A stretch of 64,000 bases of DNA from Liolophura sinensis (GCF_032854445.1 NC_088305.1:5025606-5089605); one strand, 5' to 3'; numbered from the stretch's first letter, positions 1 through 10,719 are shown. Made by a program: numbers and translations. The notes: generated by a model not told the origin, from the sequence alone.

Positions 1-355
1 ATGTACTGTACCTCACCCATTCACCACTGTAGCATACACATGTACTGTACTTCACCCATTCACCACTGTAGCACACACATGTACTGTACCTCACCTATTC
101 ACCACTGTCGCATACACATGTACTGTACCTCACCCATTCACCACAGTAGCACACACATGTACTGTACCTCATCCATTCACCACTGTAGCATACACATGTG
201 CTGTACCTCATCCATTCACCACCGTAGCATACACATGTACTGTACTTCACCCATTTACCACTGTAGCATACACATGTACTGTACCTCATCCATTCACCAC
301 TGTAGCATACACATGTACTGTACTTCACCCATTCACCACTGCAGCATACACATGC
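1..355. repeat. 39-bp tandem array at window edge (about 9 copies)
   Basis: A unit of 39 bp, beginning 'atgtactgtacctcaccca', repeats about nine times with a few substitutions and continues up to base 1, so the array probably extends upstream of the window. Since 39 is a multiple of 3, both strands stay open: the plus strand reads as a 13-residue repeat rich in Cys, His and Ser (139 aa in all). The minus strand is open too, there is no non-repeat domain, and the array ends in ordinary AT-rich DNA. I read it as a minisatellite, not a gene. Confidence 0.9.
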
Positions 356-579
356 ACTATATAAGTGGGCCAAAAAAATTGCCACATCCCTATGGTGTAT
401 TCTTTTTCTCTCTCCTTTAACAAAAACTGGGGAAACAATGCCTGTGTCCACAGTATAAAATGAAAAGTTTATACAAACCACAAATATTAATAAACCACAG
501 CCATATATGTATTACCATAGCCATCTTCAACAATCAAACAGAAGTGCATTCCTAATCAAAATGATCATGATCTACAGTT
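356..579. other. Unique AT-rich stretch
   Basis: Unique sequence between the 39-bp array and the dispersed repeat that starts near 580. I see no coding or structural feature. Confidence 0.5.
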
Positions 580-800
580 ACCCTATTTCTTCTAATTTTG
601 GAACACCTAGTCTGCTCATGTTAGCTAATATATATGTAATTCTAGCAGGAATATTGGCTTTCTTTTTTTTTCTCACATGGTTAGACCATCTAATGGACAA
701 CATACTCTTTACTTTTCCAAAAGGCTGGTAAAGAAATGTAATATTCTACTTTCAACACTCCTAACATCTGTCCCAAAATTTTAGGCAAATTAGGGTAATA
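580..800 (+). repeat. Dispersed repeat F, copy 1
   Basis: This ~220-bp segment recurs in the same orientation at about 40308-40530. Shared landmarks are 'tctagcaggaata', 'ctcacatggttagaccatct' and 'ggtaaagaaatgtaatattc'. Differences are scattered substitutions and small indels, as expected of an old interspersed element. I see no terminal inverted repeats, tRNA-like head or target-site duplication, so the class is unknown. Confidence 0.75.
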
Positions 801-1016
801 TGAGGATACCATTGGTACACACAAGTGAGCAGTGAATGGTCCCCTCTATTATGAACACACTCAATGACAATGGTATCAGTGGAGAAGTGATTATAAACAA
901 CAGCTGTCAGTCATGACACATGGTCCTCCTCCTCCAAAATCACTTGCATGCATGGACATGTAAACATCTACTGTAACATCCTGGTGTTAAAACAAGAGAC
1001 AATCACAGGAACAAAG
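801..1016. other. Unique stretch
   Basis: Unique AT-rich DNA before the 64-bp array. Nothing recognised. Confidence 0.4.
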
Positions 1017-1520
1017 TACATGTATTTAGCTAATAACTAGATTGTCTGAATTAATTCCACTGGTCATACTGTACATGTCTATTTTAGCTAATACATGTAC
1101 CTAGATTGTCTGAAATAATTCCACTGGTCATACTGTACATGTATATTTTAGCTAATACATGTACCTAGATTGTCTGAAATAATTCCACTGGTCATACTGT
1201 ACATGTATATTTTAGCTAATACATGTACCTAGATTGTCTGAAATAATTCCACTGGTCATACTGTACATGTCTATTTTAGCTAATACATGTACCTAGATTG
1301 TCTGAAATAATTCCACTGGTCATACTGTACATGTATATTTTAGCTAATACATGTACCTAGATTGTCTGAAATAATTCCACTGGTCATACTGTACATGTAT
1401 ATTTTAGCTAATACATGTACCTAGATTGTCTGAAATAATTCCACTGGTCATACTGTACATGTCTATTTTAGCTAATGACTGAGATTGTCTGAAATAATTC
1501 TACTGGCCATACTCATCACA
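1017..1520. repeat. 64-bp tandem array with 192-bp higher-order period
   Basis: The unit contains 'tagattgtctgaaataatt' and 'ccactggtcatactgtacat'. The word 'attttagcta' falls at 1081, 1145, 1209, 1273, 1337, 1401 and 1465, an exact 64-bp period. The two bases before it follow the pattern ct, ta, ta, ct, ta, ta, ct, so the array is built from trimers of 192 bp. The outer copies are more diverged. Each unit carries one or two TACATGTA-type palindromes. Confidence 0.93.
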
Positions 1521-1564
1521 TGTACGTACTGTACAAAAATTTCACAGGTATTGTATGTATAAAC

Positions 1565-1765
1565 TTTAGTATTTTTGATGTGACACACACATTATTTTGA
1601 CTCTGACTGATTCTTCCACCTTATAGGACCATGTATAGAGTATTTTTCTGATGATTAATTAATGTCATCAGAAAAATGTTAAGTGTGGTATTGAAAGTAT
1701 CATATTAAAGCATTTTTGTGCTTCTGAAAGTTCCTTTTTACATTAACACCGCATTAGATGAAATA
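1565..1765 (+). repeat. Diverged dispersed repeat G, copy 1
   Basis: Shares a string of landmarks in the same order with 3645-3835: 'gattcttccacctta', then 'aaagtatcat', 'cttctgaaagt' versus 'ctcctgaaagt', and 'tttttacatt'. Identity is clearly lower than in repeat F, so this is an old copy. This copy contains the hairpin at 1642-1677. Class unknown. Confidence 0.55.
1642..1677. repeat. Perfect 13-bp inverted repeat (hairpin)
   Basis: Arms 1642-1654 (atttttctgatga) and 1665-1677 (tcatcagaaaaat) are exact reverse complements around a 10-nt loop, ttaattaatg. It lies inside diverged repeat G. A T-rich arm alone does not make it a terminator, and this is eukaryotic DNA. Confidence 0.85.
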
Positions 1766-3644
1766 TAGTATTTACAAGTACAAATTTGTTACCTTTAATA
1801 ATTTCTGACTTGTACATGTTATATTAACCACCTTGTGTGGTGCAGTAGTGTGGTTCATTAAACTGACTTAGTGTACATTGTACATCAACCTGATATATAT
1901 AAACTAGAAACTTTTATCTGACTTACAGGTGTGTACATGCATGTTTTAAGAACTGACACAGGTAATACATGTACTTGTGCTTCACAGTACACAACTGTAC
2001 ACATTTCTGTCTAAAAATACACACATATCTAAATACATGTATAATGAAAAACGAGGCCAAGTTCAGACCTACCTGAATTCCCAGAAGTTGCTTTTCCCCA
2101 TAGGTCTGTACATGTAACAGTACAGAGGCAGTAACATGTATGGAAAGTAGCACTGTTCACTCAACTACTCTTCCACAAAAAAAAAGCTCAGTCTCTTGAC
2201 ACATGTAAGATATCCAACCTGAAGATGACCGTCCTTGGCTCTCAGGTGAAAGCACCTCTCCCTTAAAGAGAGGAAAAATCCAGCTTTGACCCCTTTAGCT
2301 GTATGAATCAGCCAACTAGCGAGCCCAAGGCCACCAGAAACTGAATGCCCCAGTGGGGTGGAAAGTTTTGCTCCAGTTAATCAGCTGACTGACTGTGCCC
2401 CTTGCCTACAATAGGGTACAGTACACCACATTTCACAGCTAACTGTTCTGCTGTCATGGGGAGGGTGTGTGTGTGAGTGGAATCCACGTGGCAGCACAGA
2501 TATCACCCTGGGCACGCCCACCTATCAAACAAGACTTCAGAAGTCTGTCTAAACAGCCCAGACCTCAGGGCCACTCAACTTGCTCTGAGAGTTTCAAGTC
2601 AGCCTGAGGTTTTTATCTCCTGGCCTAAAACTAGGTCTGAGCCCTGCTTGCCTGTATAGTGTTGTGAACAGCTCAGCCAGTTGTGAGTTGAACTGGTACA
2701 TCAGGACCTGCAGTAGGACGAGGTCTGTAACTCACCATGTATATCAACACCTCACTGTCTCTATGTACTACAGTGACATGGGCCACAAAGTCAGCACTCA
2801 CAGCCAAAGCCTCTGTGTTTGTATGAAGATAAAAGAGCCCCCTATAAAACACACCTCTCCTGCCTCTGGATCTGCAGGCAACTCCTCTTCAGCCTTACAG
2901 CTACTATTAAGGCCACATTCAACTTGTGCACTCTCCACAGCAGAGGCACTGTGTCCAGCCCTTCAAGGAACAGCTCTGATGAGGAGATCAGGGCAGTGGC
3001 TGGAATGCCATCCCTCAGAACTCTCTGTTTGATCTCGGAGAGGTCTGTCCCTTGCTGCTCGGAGACACAAGGCACCGCTGTCACGCAGAAGCTATACTAT
3101 TGATCAAGGCGCGCTTTACGAGCCCATGCAGTCTCCGCAAGCTCCCCTCCTTTGTCCCTTTAACTCGTCGCTCATTTGTCTCCGCTCTCATCCTTGCAAT
3201 GCCAACAACCACTTAAGGCCGATGTTAATGTTTTTGTAAATCGGCTACCTGTGAGCCGCATGTGGGGCTTCCAGCAGTCTTAACCAATTAAACTCCACAG
3301 CCTTTCACAACACAAATGGCTTTTCAATTTCAAGCAACTTTCTCTCTGTTCCTAATTTCAGTCATTCAAAATTCATTTTCTTTTTTATTTTTCTCTCTTT
3401 CTCAAATTACCTTTACAACTTCTTTGTATGTCTTCATTTTTATTCGGCCTTTTGCTGAGCTTCAAAACTTTAAAAAGTTTTCGTCAAGTTTGTTATTTAA
3501 CCTGTTGCACAAATGTCTTGAATCTTTCTCAAGTTGTCACACTTATTTTATTTTGACACATTAGTTCACAACAGAATTTACTTCTTTCACAATATCAGTT
3601 GCCCTAAATGTTAAAATGAAGTATTGCACTTCACACAAACTTTA
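1766..3644. other. Unique DNA; possible regulatory island at 3090-3300
   Basis: No repeat or gene recognised. Short open frames at 1923-2153 and 2477-3103 have no family resemblance. Around 3090-3300 the sequence becomes richer in CpG and has homeodomain-type words (taatg, caattaa) and 'gtaaatcggctacctgtgag', a texture seen in conserved non-coding elements. This is an inference from composition only. Confidence 0.35.
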
Positions 3645-3835
3645 GTCGTTTTTAAGTAACACATTTTTCTTGATTCTGATTGATTCTTCCACCTTAATTA
3701 GATGGCCAGTTAATAGTTTTTTGAAGTTTGATTAATTTCTTATCTCAAAATCTTAGGTGTGAGCATCAAAAGTATCATTTTAAGGTCATTATGCTCCTGA
3801 AAGTGTATTTTTACATTCCAAATTTTACTAGTTAG
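3645..3835 (+). repeat. Diverged dispersed repeat G, copy 2
   Basis: Second copy of the old repeat at 1565-1765, same orientation and same order of landmark words. The palindromic loop of copy 1 is not kept here. Confidence 0.5.
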
Positions 3836-3844
3836 TGAAGTACT

Positions 3845-4150
3845 AAAAGATCATTGAAAACTGTCTTTGTAAGTACTTATACTTACTTATACTTTCACAG
3901 AATTAAATGCAGTCAAACATTTGGATGTAAAGTGGGCCTAATTAATGACTTATTACATATGTCACACATACAGAACCAAATGTTTGGCCTGCGAAGTGGG
4001 CCTAATGGCTTATATAAAATGTATAAATAACATATATGTCACACATACCATTTAGCATCAAGAAAAAGATCATTGAGAACTGTTTTTATAAAAAGTTATA
4101 TATTTTCAAGGAGTTAACTAGAGTGAAGATCGTAATGGGACCTAATGTAA
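3845..4150. repeat. Degenerate tandem duplication, ~215-bp offset
   Basis: 'aagatcattgaaaactgt' near 3848 returns as 'aagatcattgagaactgt' near 4064. Between them, 'aagtgggcctaat' and 'atgtcacacatac' each occur twice. The two halves are diverged, which points to an old duplication. Confidence 0.5.
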
Positions 4151-4540
4151 CATATCTCACTGCTCACATGCAGCTAACACCTGAATAATAATGACAGACT
4201 TTGCTGATCTTGCACCTGTATATACTTCTTACATAATTCTTAAGGCTGATAAAATAATTCAACCTCAAATTTCATCCATGACTGATTCATCATTTTGCCA
4301 GATTTTGTAAGTTCTACTGATCTTTAAGCAAAGGTGTTTTGAGGGTTGTATGGAATTAAGATGATACTCAGGTACTGGGAAAAATAATTATCATGTTTGA
4401 TTTGCCTCTAAAATATTCAGCTTTTAGGGAGATTTTTTAGGTCAAGTACTGTAATTTACAAGAGTTAAGTTTTTTTGAATTTTAAGCGTAGCCTTCTCAG
4501 GGCATTTAGATGCTGCTCTTGTGAATGAATGCCTGCATCA
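4151..4540. other. Unique AT-rich stretch
   Basis: Unique DNA between the degenerate duplication and the first A-family SINE. Nothing recognised. Confidence 0.4.
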
Positions 4541-4804
4541 TTTATTTATTTATTTATCTGATTGAAGTATTACGCTGTACTCAAGAATATTTCACTTATA
4601 CGACGGCGGCCAGCATTATGGTGGGAGGAAACCGGGCAGAGCCGGAGGAAACACACAGTCATCCACAGGTTGCTGGCAGACCTTCCCACATACGGCAAGC
4701 CAGCAGAGGAAGCCAGCATTAGCTGGACTTGAACTCACAGCAACCTCATTGGTGGGAGGCTTCTGGGTCCTTAGCGCACTAACCAACTGAGCCACGGAGG
4801 CCCC
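4541..4804 (-). mobile_element. A-family SINE, near full length
   Basis: In plus-strand order it reads (ATTT)n tail, 3' motif, body with 'cggcggccagcattatggtg', then the tRNA-like head ending 'ctgagccacggaggcccc' at the right, so the element lies on the minus strand. The (ATTT)n marks its 3' end. The head has several point changes and a short deletion, so it is an older copy. I could not find a convincing target-site duplication. Confidence 0.9.
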
Positions 4805-5215
4805 GCCCACATCATGGGGGGTGTTCCAGTCAGGCCAAGGTGAGTTAAAGTGGTCAGATACATGTATAGCATTTGACAGGTAAGTCAGATTTGTAGAAAC
4901 ATGCAAAGACTCTCGGTGGATAATCTACCTGAACATGTCCGTCATTCCACCATCAAAGTACAGAAAGGTGGGGAGAGGATCCACATAAGCTTGCCTGATC
5001 CCAATCTCACCCCCAAATACTGTAAATCTTCTAAAACTAATGATTATCGCTAAATTGCTCTTTACGATCCTACCAAGATTAGAATTGTAAAGTTTTGTGA
5101 GAGATAACACACAGAACATTATTTAAAAAGCAACTTAAGACTTAAAAGACATACACAGCAAGTGCTAAGGAAACTGTGGTTGGTACATTGTTCTGCAGTA
5201 AAGATCGAATCGGTG
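4805..5215. other. Unique stretch between SINEs
   Basis: Unique AT-rich sequence, no feature recognised. Confidence 0.4.
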
Positions 5216-5605
5216 TACAAATTTTGAGTGAGTGAGTGAGTGCTTGGGGTTTAACGTCGTACTCAACAATTTTTCAGTCATATGACGACGAAGGAATCAT
5301 TAGGGTGCATGCACGTGTAATGTGCCTCCTTGTTGCAGGACGGATTTCCACCGCTCTTTTATTTAGTGCTGCATCACTGAGACGACTTACCGAAGGCAAG
5401 TAAGACGCCCCGCCCGAGCCATTATACTGATACGGGTCAACCAGTCGTTGCACTATCCCCTTCATGCTGAACGCCAAGCGAGGAAGTTACAACTTCCTCT
5501 TTTAAAGTCTTAGGTGTGACTCGACCAAGGATTGATCCTGGATCTACCGGTCCCGAAGCGGACACTCTACCAACTGTGCTATCCGGGCCGGTCTACAAAT
5601 TTTGA
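5216..5605 (-). mobile_element. B-family SINE, full length, with 12-bp target-site duplication
   Basis: A 366-bp element (5228-5593) flanked by the perfect direct repeat tacaaattttga (5216-5227 and 5594-5605). Read on the minus strand, it starts with a tRNA-like head (box A-like 'tagcacagttggtagagtg') and runs through the near-perfect palindrome gaggaagttacaacttcctc at 5480-5499. It ends in 'gttaaaccccaagcactc' followed by a (CACT)n tail. The intact head, full length and perfect duplication indicate a fairly recent insertion. An apparent 67-aa open frame inside it is not a gene. Confidence 0.93.
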
Positions 5606-5864
5606 ATTTCCTTGAGAGAAAACATTATAATTAATGTAGCTGTGTTTGAATTTTTGACATAAGTCTTATGAGGTTTGATACTGTTAACATGGGCCCAGCT
5701 TTTTTACACCTGGCTTTATGTTGGTAAAGAAACGGGGAATTAGGCAATATGTCCAATCGGCTGAGTGCTGTGACAGCGGACTGATTCTCCCCTTACTCTC
5801 TGAAAGGTTCCCTATCCAACAGGAAGGCGACATCCCATTTCCATGTTAGATTTGATCAAGGTAG

Positions 5865-5935
5865 GGATGAATGAATGATTATGGCTTAGTGCCACATCAG
5901 CAATTCTTCATCCATACTGTGGCAAGATCAAGATA
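5865..5935 (+). repeat. D-family dispersed repeat fragment
   Basis: The string 'gaatgaatgattatggc' followed by 'ttagtgccacatcagcaa' and 'ctgtggcaagatc' recurs in diverged form at 30427-30502 and 48895-48962. From general knowledge this 'gaatgaatga..ccacatcggcaatat' type is common in mollusc genomes. Only a short piece is left here. Confidence 0.6.
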
Positions 5936-6056
5936 GCTAGAGAAGAATACATCTACATGTATATACAGACCATGCATGTACAGTATACATGTATGAGTCA
6001 GCTATAACTGGTAATGTGGTCACATAATGTATACATGTATGTACATACAGCTTATC

Positions 6057-6276
6057 ACCATGGCTTAAAGAAGGTCTGGCAGCAACCTGCGGATGGTCAT
6101 GGGTTTCCCCTGGGCTCTGCCTGGTTTCTACCCACCATAATGCTGGCCGCTGTCGTATAAGTGAAATATTCTTGAGTAAGGCGTGAAGCACCAATCAAAT
6201 AAATAAATATAAGTGAAATATTCTTGAGTACGGTGTAAAACACCAATCAAACAAAATAAATAAATAACCATGGCTT
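6057..6276 (+). mobile_element. A-family SINE, 5'-truncated, doubled tail, 10-bp target duplication
   Basis: The direct repeat accatggctt (6057-6066 and 6267-6276) encloses an element that starts in mid-body ('aaggtctggcagcaacctgc') and lacks the tRNA-like head. The 3' end is present twice: 'agtgaaatattcttgagta' followed by the '..caccaatcaaa' motif occurs once at about 6158-6208 and again at about 6210-6255. Truncation at the 5' end plus a target duplication is the classic outcome of target-primed reverse transcription. Confidence 0.9.
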
Positions 6277-6413
6277 GAATGGCCTTAGCATTATAATTCT
6301 GAACAACTATTGTCCAGCCACCATACGCCAGTACATACCAGTACATATATGCACATATGCCAGCTAGATCACATGTTGGATGACTACACGTACATGTAGG
6401 TTGAATAATAATA

Positions 6414-7512
6414 CCTGACATGTTCAGCGGTAATGTCTGGCAATATCTGACATCTTGAGCAGTAATGTCTGGCAATATCTGACATAGTGAATGGCAATAT
6501 CTGGCAATGTCTGGCAATATTTGACATGGTGAATGGCAATATCTGACATCTTGAGCAGTAATGTCTGGTAATATCTGACATCTTGAGCAGTAATGTCTGG
6601 TAATATCTGACATCTTGAGCAGTAATGTCTGGCAATATCTGACATGCTGAGCAGTAATGTCTGGCAATATCTGACATGGTGAATGGCAATATCTGGCAAT
6701 ATCTGACATCTGAAGCGGTAATGTCTGGCAATATCTGACATGGTCAGTGGTAATGTCTGGCAATATCTGACAAGCTGAGCAGTAATGTCTGGCAATATCT
6801 GACATGGTGAATGGCAATATCTGGCAATGTCTGACATGGTGAATGGCAATATCTGACATGTTGAGCAGTAATTTCTGGTAATATCTGACATCTTGAGTGG
6901 TAATGTCTGGCAATATCTGACATGGTGAATGGCAATATCTGGCAATGTCTGACATGGTGAATGGCAATATCTGACATGTTGAGCAATAATTTCTGGTAAT
7001 ATCTGACATCTTGAGCAGTAATGTCTGGCAATATCTTGACATGGTGAGCTGTAATGCCTGGCAATATCTGACATGGTGAATGGCAATATCTGGGAATATC
7101 TGACATGTTGAGAGGTAATGTCTGGCAATATCTGACATGTTGAGCGGTAATGTCTGATAATATCTGACATGTTGAACAGTAATGTCTGGTAATATCTGAC
7201 AAGTTGAACAGTAATATCTGGCAATATCTGGCATGGTGAATGGCAATATCTGGCAATGTCTGGCAATATCTGACATGGTGAATGGCAATATCTGGCAATA
7301 TCTGACATGGTGAGCTGTAATGCCTGGCAATATCTGACATGGTGAATGGCAATATCTGGGAATATCTGACATGTTGAGAGGTAATGTCTGGCAATATCTG
7401 ACATGTTGAGCGGTAATGTCTGGCAATATCTGACATGTTGAGCGGTAATGTCTGGCAATATCTGACATGTTCAGTGGTAATGTCTGGCAATATCTCACAT
7501 GTTGAATGGCAA
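6414..7512. repeat. 32-bp tandem array (about 34 units, some shortened)
   Basis: Basic unit of 32 bp, 'gtaatgtctggcaatatctg' plus 'acatgttgagcg'; perfect spacing is seen at 7381, 7413 and 7445. Shorter units of about 20-22 bp ('ggcaatatctggcaatatct') are interspersed. Blocks of units are themselves duplicated, for example 'gtaatgcctg' and its surroundings at 7051 and 7317, and 'taatttctgg' blocks at 6869 and 6987. Because 32 is not a multiple of 3, one stop-free minus-strand sequence gives long open frames (up to 473 aa) in all three frames; none is credible as a gene. Confidence 0.95.
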
Positions 7513-8027
7513 CATATGGAATTATTACATAGCTATAAATGTGGTCCAATGAAATCAGTCATATAGTACCACGTGACCGTCCTGTACTTGGGAGTGATAT
7601 TGGATCCCGGAGAGCCATGTTATTTTTATATTATACGGTAGCAATTAAGGGAGATAACTTTGTATGCTAAACCATTTGGGGGCGCTGCAGTGTGTATTAT
7701 TGTTTTTTCCCCATATTTCTGCAAAAACAGATGAAGTTGAAAAGTTGAGGTCAGTAATAAATTTCTTTATTGGTTGATTTTCAAATTTTGCCAAATACTA
7801 TTGCAAAGATCAAAAGTGACTTAGGGATATTCAAGTGACAAGAGCAGACTACCCAACAAGAATAGGGAGACCAAAAACTTCCTCCATTACAGGGCAGCTA
7901 CACCTGTAAGTGTGGCTCTTCGGTTGTTATTTGTTTGGCGTCTTCTGAAATACAGATTTTCAACACAACAGGACTTCCACAATACCATTCCATAATGTAA
8001 AAAACACTTTACAATAAACTAATAACA
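7513..8027. other. Unique spacer between two related arrays
   Basis: About 515 bp of non-repetitive DNA separating the 32-bp and 22-bp arrays. It contains 'aagggagataact' at about 7648, a short word common in mollusc genomes from general knowledge, and the CTCF-like motif at 7672-7690. Confidence 0.6.
7672..7690 (+). promoter_or_regulatory. CTCF-like motif
   Basis: 'ccatttgggggcgctgcag' resembles the bilaterian CTCF core (CCA..AGGGGGCGCT) with two mismatches in the left part and an intact GGGGGCGCT. CTCF is known across Bilateria including molluscs. One motif found by eye is weak evidence, but GC-rich strings of this kind are rare in the surrounding AT-rich DNA. Confidence 0.35.
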
Positions 8028-8462
8028 TCTGACATGTTGAATGGTGATATCTGACAGGTTGAATGGCATATCTGACATGTCGAATGGTAATATCTGATTT
8101 GTTGATTGGCAATTAATTTATCTCACATGTTGAATGGCCTTATGTCCCTCACACTAAATGGCAATATCCCACATGTTCAACGGCAATATCCCACATGTTC
8201 AACGGCAATATCTCACATGTTCAGTGGCAATATCTCACATGTTCAGTGGCAATATGTCCCTCACATAAAATGGCAATATCCACATGTTCATTGGCAATAT
8301 CCCATATGTTCACCAGCAATATCCCACATGTTCAATGGCAATATCTCACATGTTGAATGGCAACATCCTACATGTTCAATGGCAATATCCCACATGTTCA
8401 ATGGAAACATCCTACATGTTCAATGGCAATATCCCACATGTTCAAGGGTATATCCCACCTGA
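8028..8462. repeat. 22-bp tandem array related to the 32-bp array
   Basis: Units such as 'catgttcaatggcaatatcc' repeat every 22 bp (for example 8284, 8306, 8328). The left edge (8028-8110) still has words of the neighbouring array such as 'atctgacatgttgaatgg', so both arrays descend from one ancestor. Two plus-strand frames stay open by repetition. Confidence 0.9.
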
Positions 8463-9360
8463 TACAAGCTGACAATATAACTGACTTCTTGGACATGAAA
8501 TATCAAGATCCGATGTGATAGTAGACTCTGAAGTTATATACATTTATCTGGGGTTGAGCCCTTTGATATTTGACAGTGTAAAATGTTGATTTAAAATCCC
8601 AATTTGTTTGAGGGTTAAGATTTTATATCAATATTATTCCCAACAAACGCTATATATCCACTGTACTGTATACATGTACACCGGAATGGTGTTTTCCTGT
8701 AGAAGACCTATCTCAATGCCAATTTCCTTATGATGCTATCTCACTGGAATATCATGCTGAGGACACCACCGGGAACAGTATGCTGACACCAGATCAACTT
8801 GCACTATGCACCTCTTGTGCACAATGCTAATTAAATACATGTATTACGGATCACCTACAAAAAGAACTTGACACGGACTTCTTTAATATAGCCATAAAAG
8901 TCATAGCCACTAGTCATTACACTTCACTTCTGTCCGTGTCCTTTCAATGCTTCACTTGCCTTCTTTTTTTTAAAGAGAGCCTGCAGATTTCAGAAGGCTG
9001 TCACATCGATGGTTAACATTGCTCAAATGACTTGCCCAGCACTCTACTATTGGAAGTCATCCTCATGAAGAAATCTGCTGAACTCTAATGGTACGTGTAC
9101 ATATTTTATTGGGGACTTCAAAAGGGCTTCAAATGGATTTCAAAATCGACTTTTGTGGCTAGGGACAAAAGTGTAAGCTCTAGGAGGCTTCAGTCGGACA
9201 CAACCGAGATCCGCTCACAACCAAGGAGTCTGATCACAACCAAAAGTCTAGAACCCTTTTGATCTAGCATGTGAAATGGGTATTCTACCTAAGAAAATTG
9301 ATATGTTCCAGTATACATAAGGAAATCATCAAAACCTGGGACAAGCTCTTCTCAGTCAAA
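8463..9360. other. Unique stretch
   Basis: No coding signal, SINE or array recognised. Confidence 0.4.
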
Positions 9361-9612
9361 AGTACACATGGGAAGTTTGTGGCAGTTAGAAACTACACAT
9401 TAATGTATTTGGAGGTACATGTTCACATGGGAAGTTTGTGGCAGTTAGGAACTACACATTAATGTATTTGGAGGTACATGTTCACATGGGAAGTTTGTGG
9501 CAGTTAGGAACTACACATTAATGTATTTGGAGGTACATGTTCACATGGGAAGTCTGTGGCGGTTAGGAACTACACATTCATGTATTTGGAGGTACATGTT
9601 CACATGGGAAGT
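9361..9612. repeat. 59-bp tandem array (about 4 copies)
   Basis: 'cacatgggaagt' occurs at 9365, 9424, 9483, 9542 and 9601, an exact 59-bp spacing. Copies are nearly identical, with a few changes in the fourth, so the array is young. Each unit ends with 'ggaggtacatgtt'. Confidence 0.95.
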
Positions 9613-10450
9613 TGACCTTGGTTGACCGCTGGTGTACGAATGTTTGTTTTGACACATCAACTCTTAGACCCATTGGATGGAGAACAATGGAGGACACCAG
9701 AGTGGAATAAAAATTACATCTGCCTGGGTATTTGGGGGTTTCTTTTTAAAGCTTGACATTGCATATTTTTGGACTGGATTCCCAACTACTTCTTTTCTTC
9801 CTCTAACAGGACATTTTGTATCAGTGCGGCCTTGTCTCGGGGAAAGAAGAAAAACAGGGGAAAAAATGCTGAATGATGCATACCTTGACTTTTGAAGCTG
9901 GCAGATAATGCAGGTTGCCTGCCAGCATGAATTTAGGGAAACTGCAGCAAGTAAACAATATGCCTGGGGACTGACTCAGGCTTACACATTGAACAGATGT
10001 CCCTTGTCTCCAGCCGCGCTGCAATGGTGAAAAACATCATGTGAAGACGCACCTAAAGGATTGGGGTTGTAATGCCGGAGCACGCACAATGACGATGCAT
10101 CATGACACTGATCCAGGCTGCAGCTAAACATGGGAAATTTGTCACCATTAAATGGACCCCAGGGGATTTTCACAAAATTCAGCTGCCTCAAAGAAATGTC
10201 TGCTGACGTCCTAGCTAATATCTAACACCCTCGCTATATGAAGAAAATTTCAAGCACTTATTTCTGTTTGGTTGATTGTTTTTAAGCCATATACAGTATA
10301 CGCAAACTCACAAATACATGTGCTCAATTTTACATGAGGGTGATAATCATAAGGTTTAAAACCTACTTTTCATTGACAGTTGTGTAATGCCATAAATACA
10401 TTGTTTATGATAGTGGCCACTGGCCTAGTGTAAATTCTGCTTTTAACTAA
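9613..10450. other. Unique stretch, possible conserved block at 9880-10210
   Basis: No repeat recognised. Around 9880-10210 the sequence is less AT-rich than its surroundings and has mixed composition. Short open frames on both strands show no recognisable protein family. Confidence 0.3.
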
Positions 10451-10622
10451 TGCTGCTTCATTGAGACGTCTTATGGAAGGCAAGTAAGCCAGCCTGCCCG
10501 AGCCTTTTACTGATACGGGTCAACCAGTCATTGTACTATCCCCTTCATACTGAACGCAAAGTGAGGAAGTTACAACTTCCTCATTTAAGGTCATACGTGT
10601 GACTTGATCCAGGATTGACCCA
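10451..10622 (-). mobile_element. B-family SINE fragment
   Basis: Matches the middle of the full-length B element at 5228-5593 in the same orientation, from 'gctgcttcattgagacgtct' through the palindrome gaggaagttacaacttcctc (10563-10582) to 'gatccaggattgaccc'. The tRNA-like head and the 3' tail are missing. Confidence 0.88.
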
Positions 10623-10719
10623 TTGATGCATTAACAACCAATGAGATCATATATCTGTGAATTCAAGATATGTGCTTCCTACTGTCCCTTACTCTCAACA
10701 TAAAGCATAGAGATTTCTA

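Noticed and set aside
1-420. Cys/His-rich 139-aa plus-strand open frame resembling a metal-binding repeat
   Set aside because: 39-bp array, open on both strands, no unique domain.
1642-1677. Transcription terminator hairpin
   Set aside because: Bacterial-type terminators do not apply in this eukaryotic context; kept only as an inverted repeat.
4535-4816. Target duplication 'catcat' around the SINE at 4541-4804
   Set aside because: The right copy is not adjacent to the element end and is only 6 bp, so it can be chance.
6128-7549. 473-aa minus-strand open frame
   Set aside because: It is a readthrough of the 32-bp array; all three minus frames are open and its C-terminal part reads through SINE sequence.
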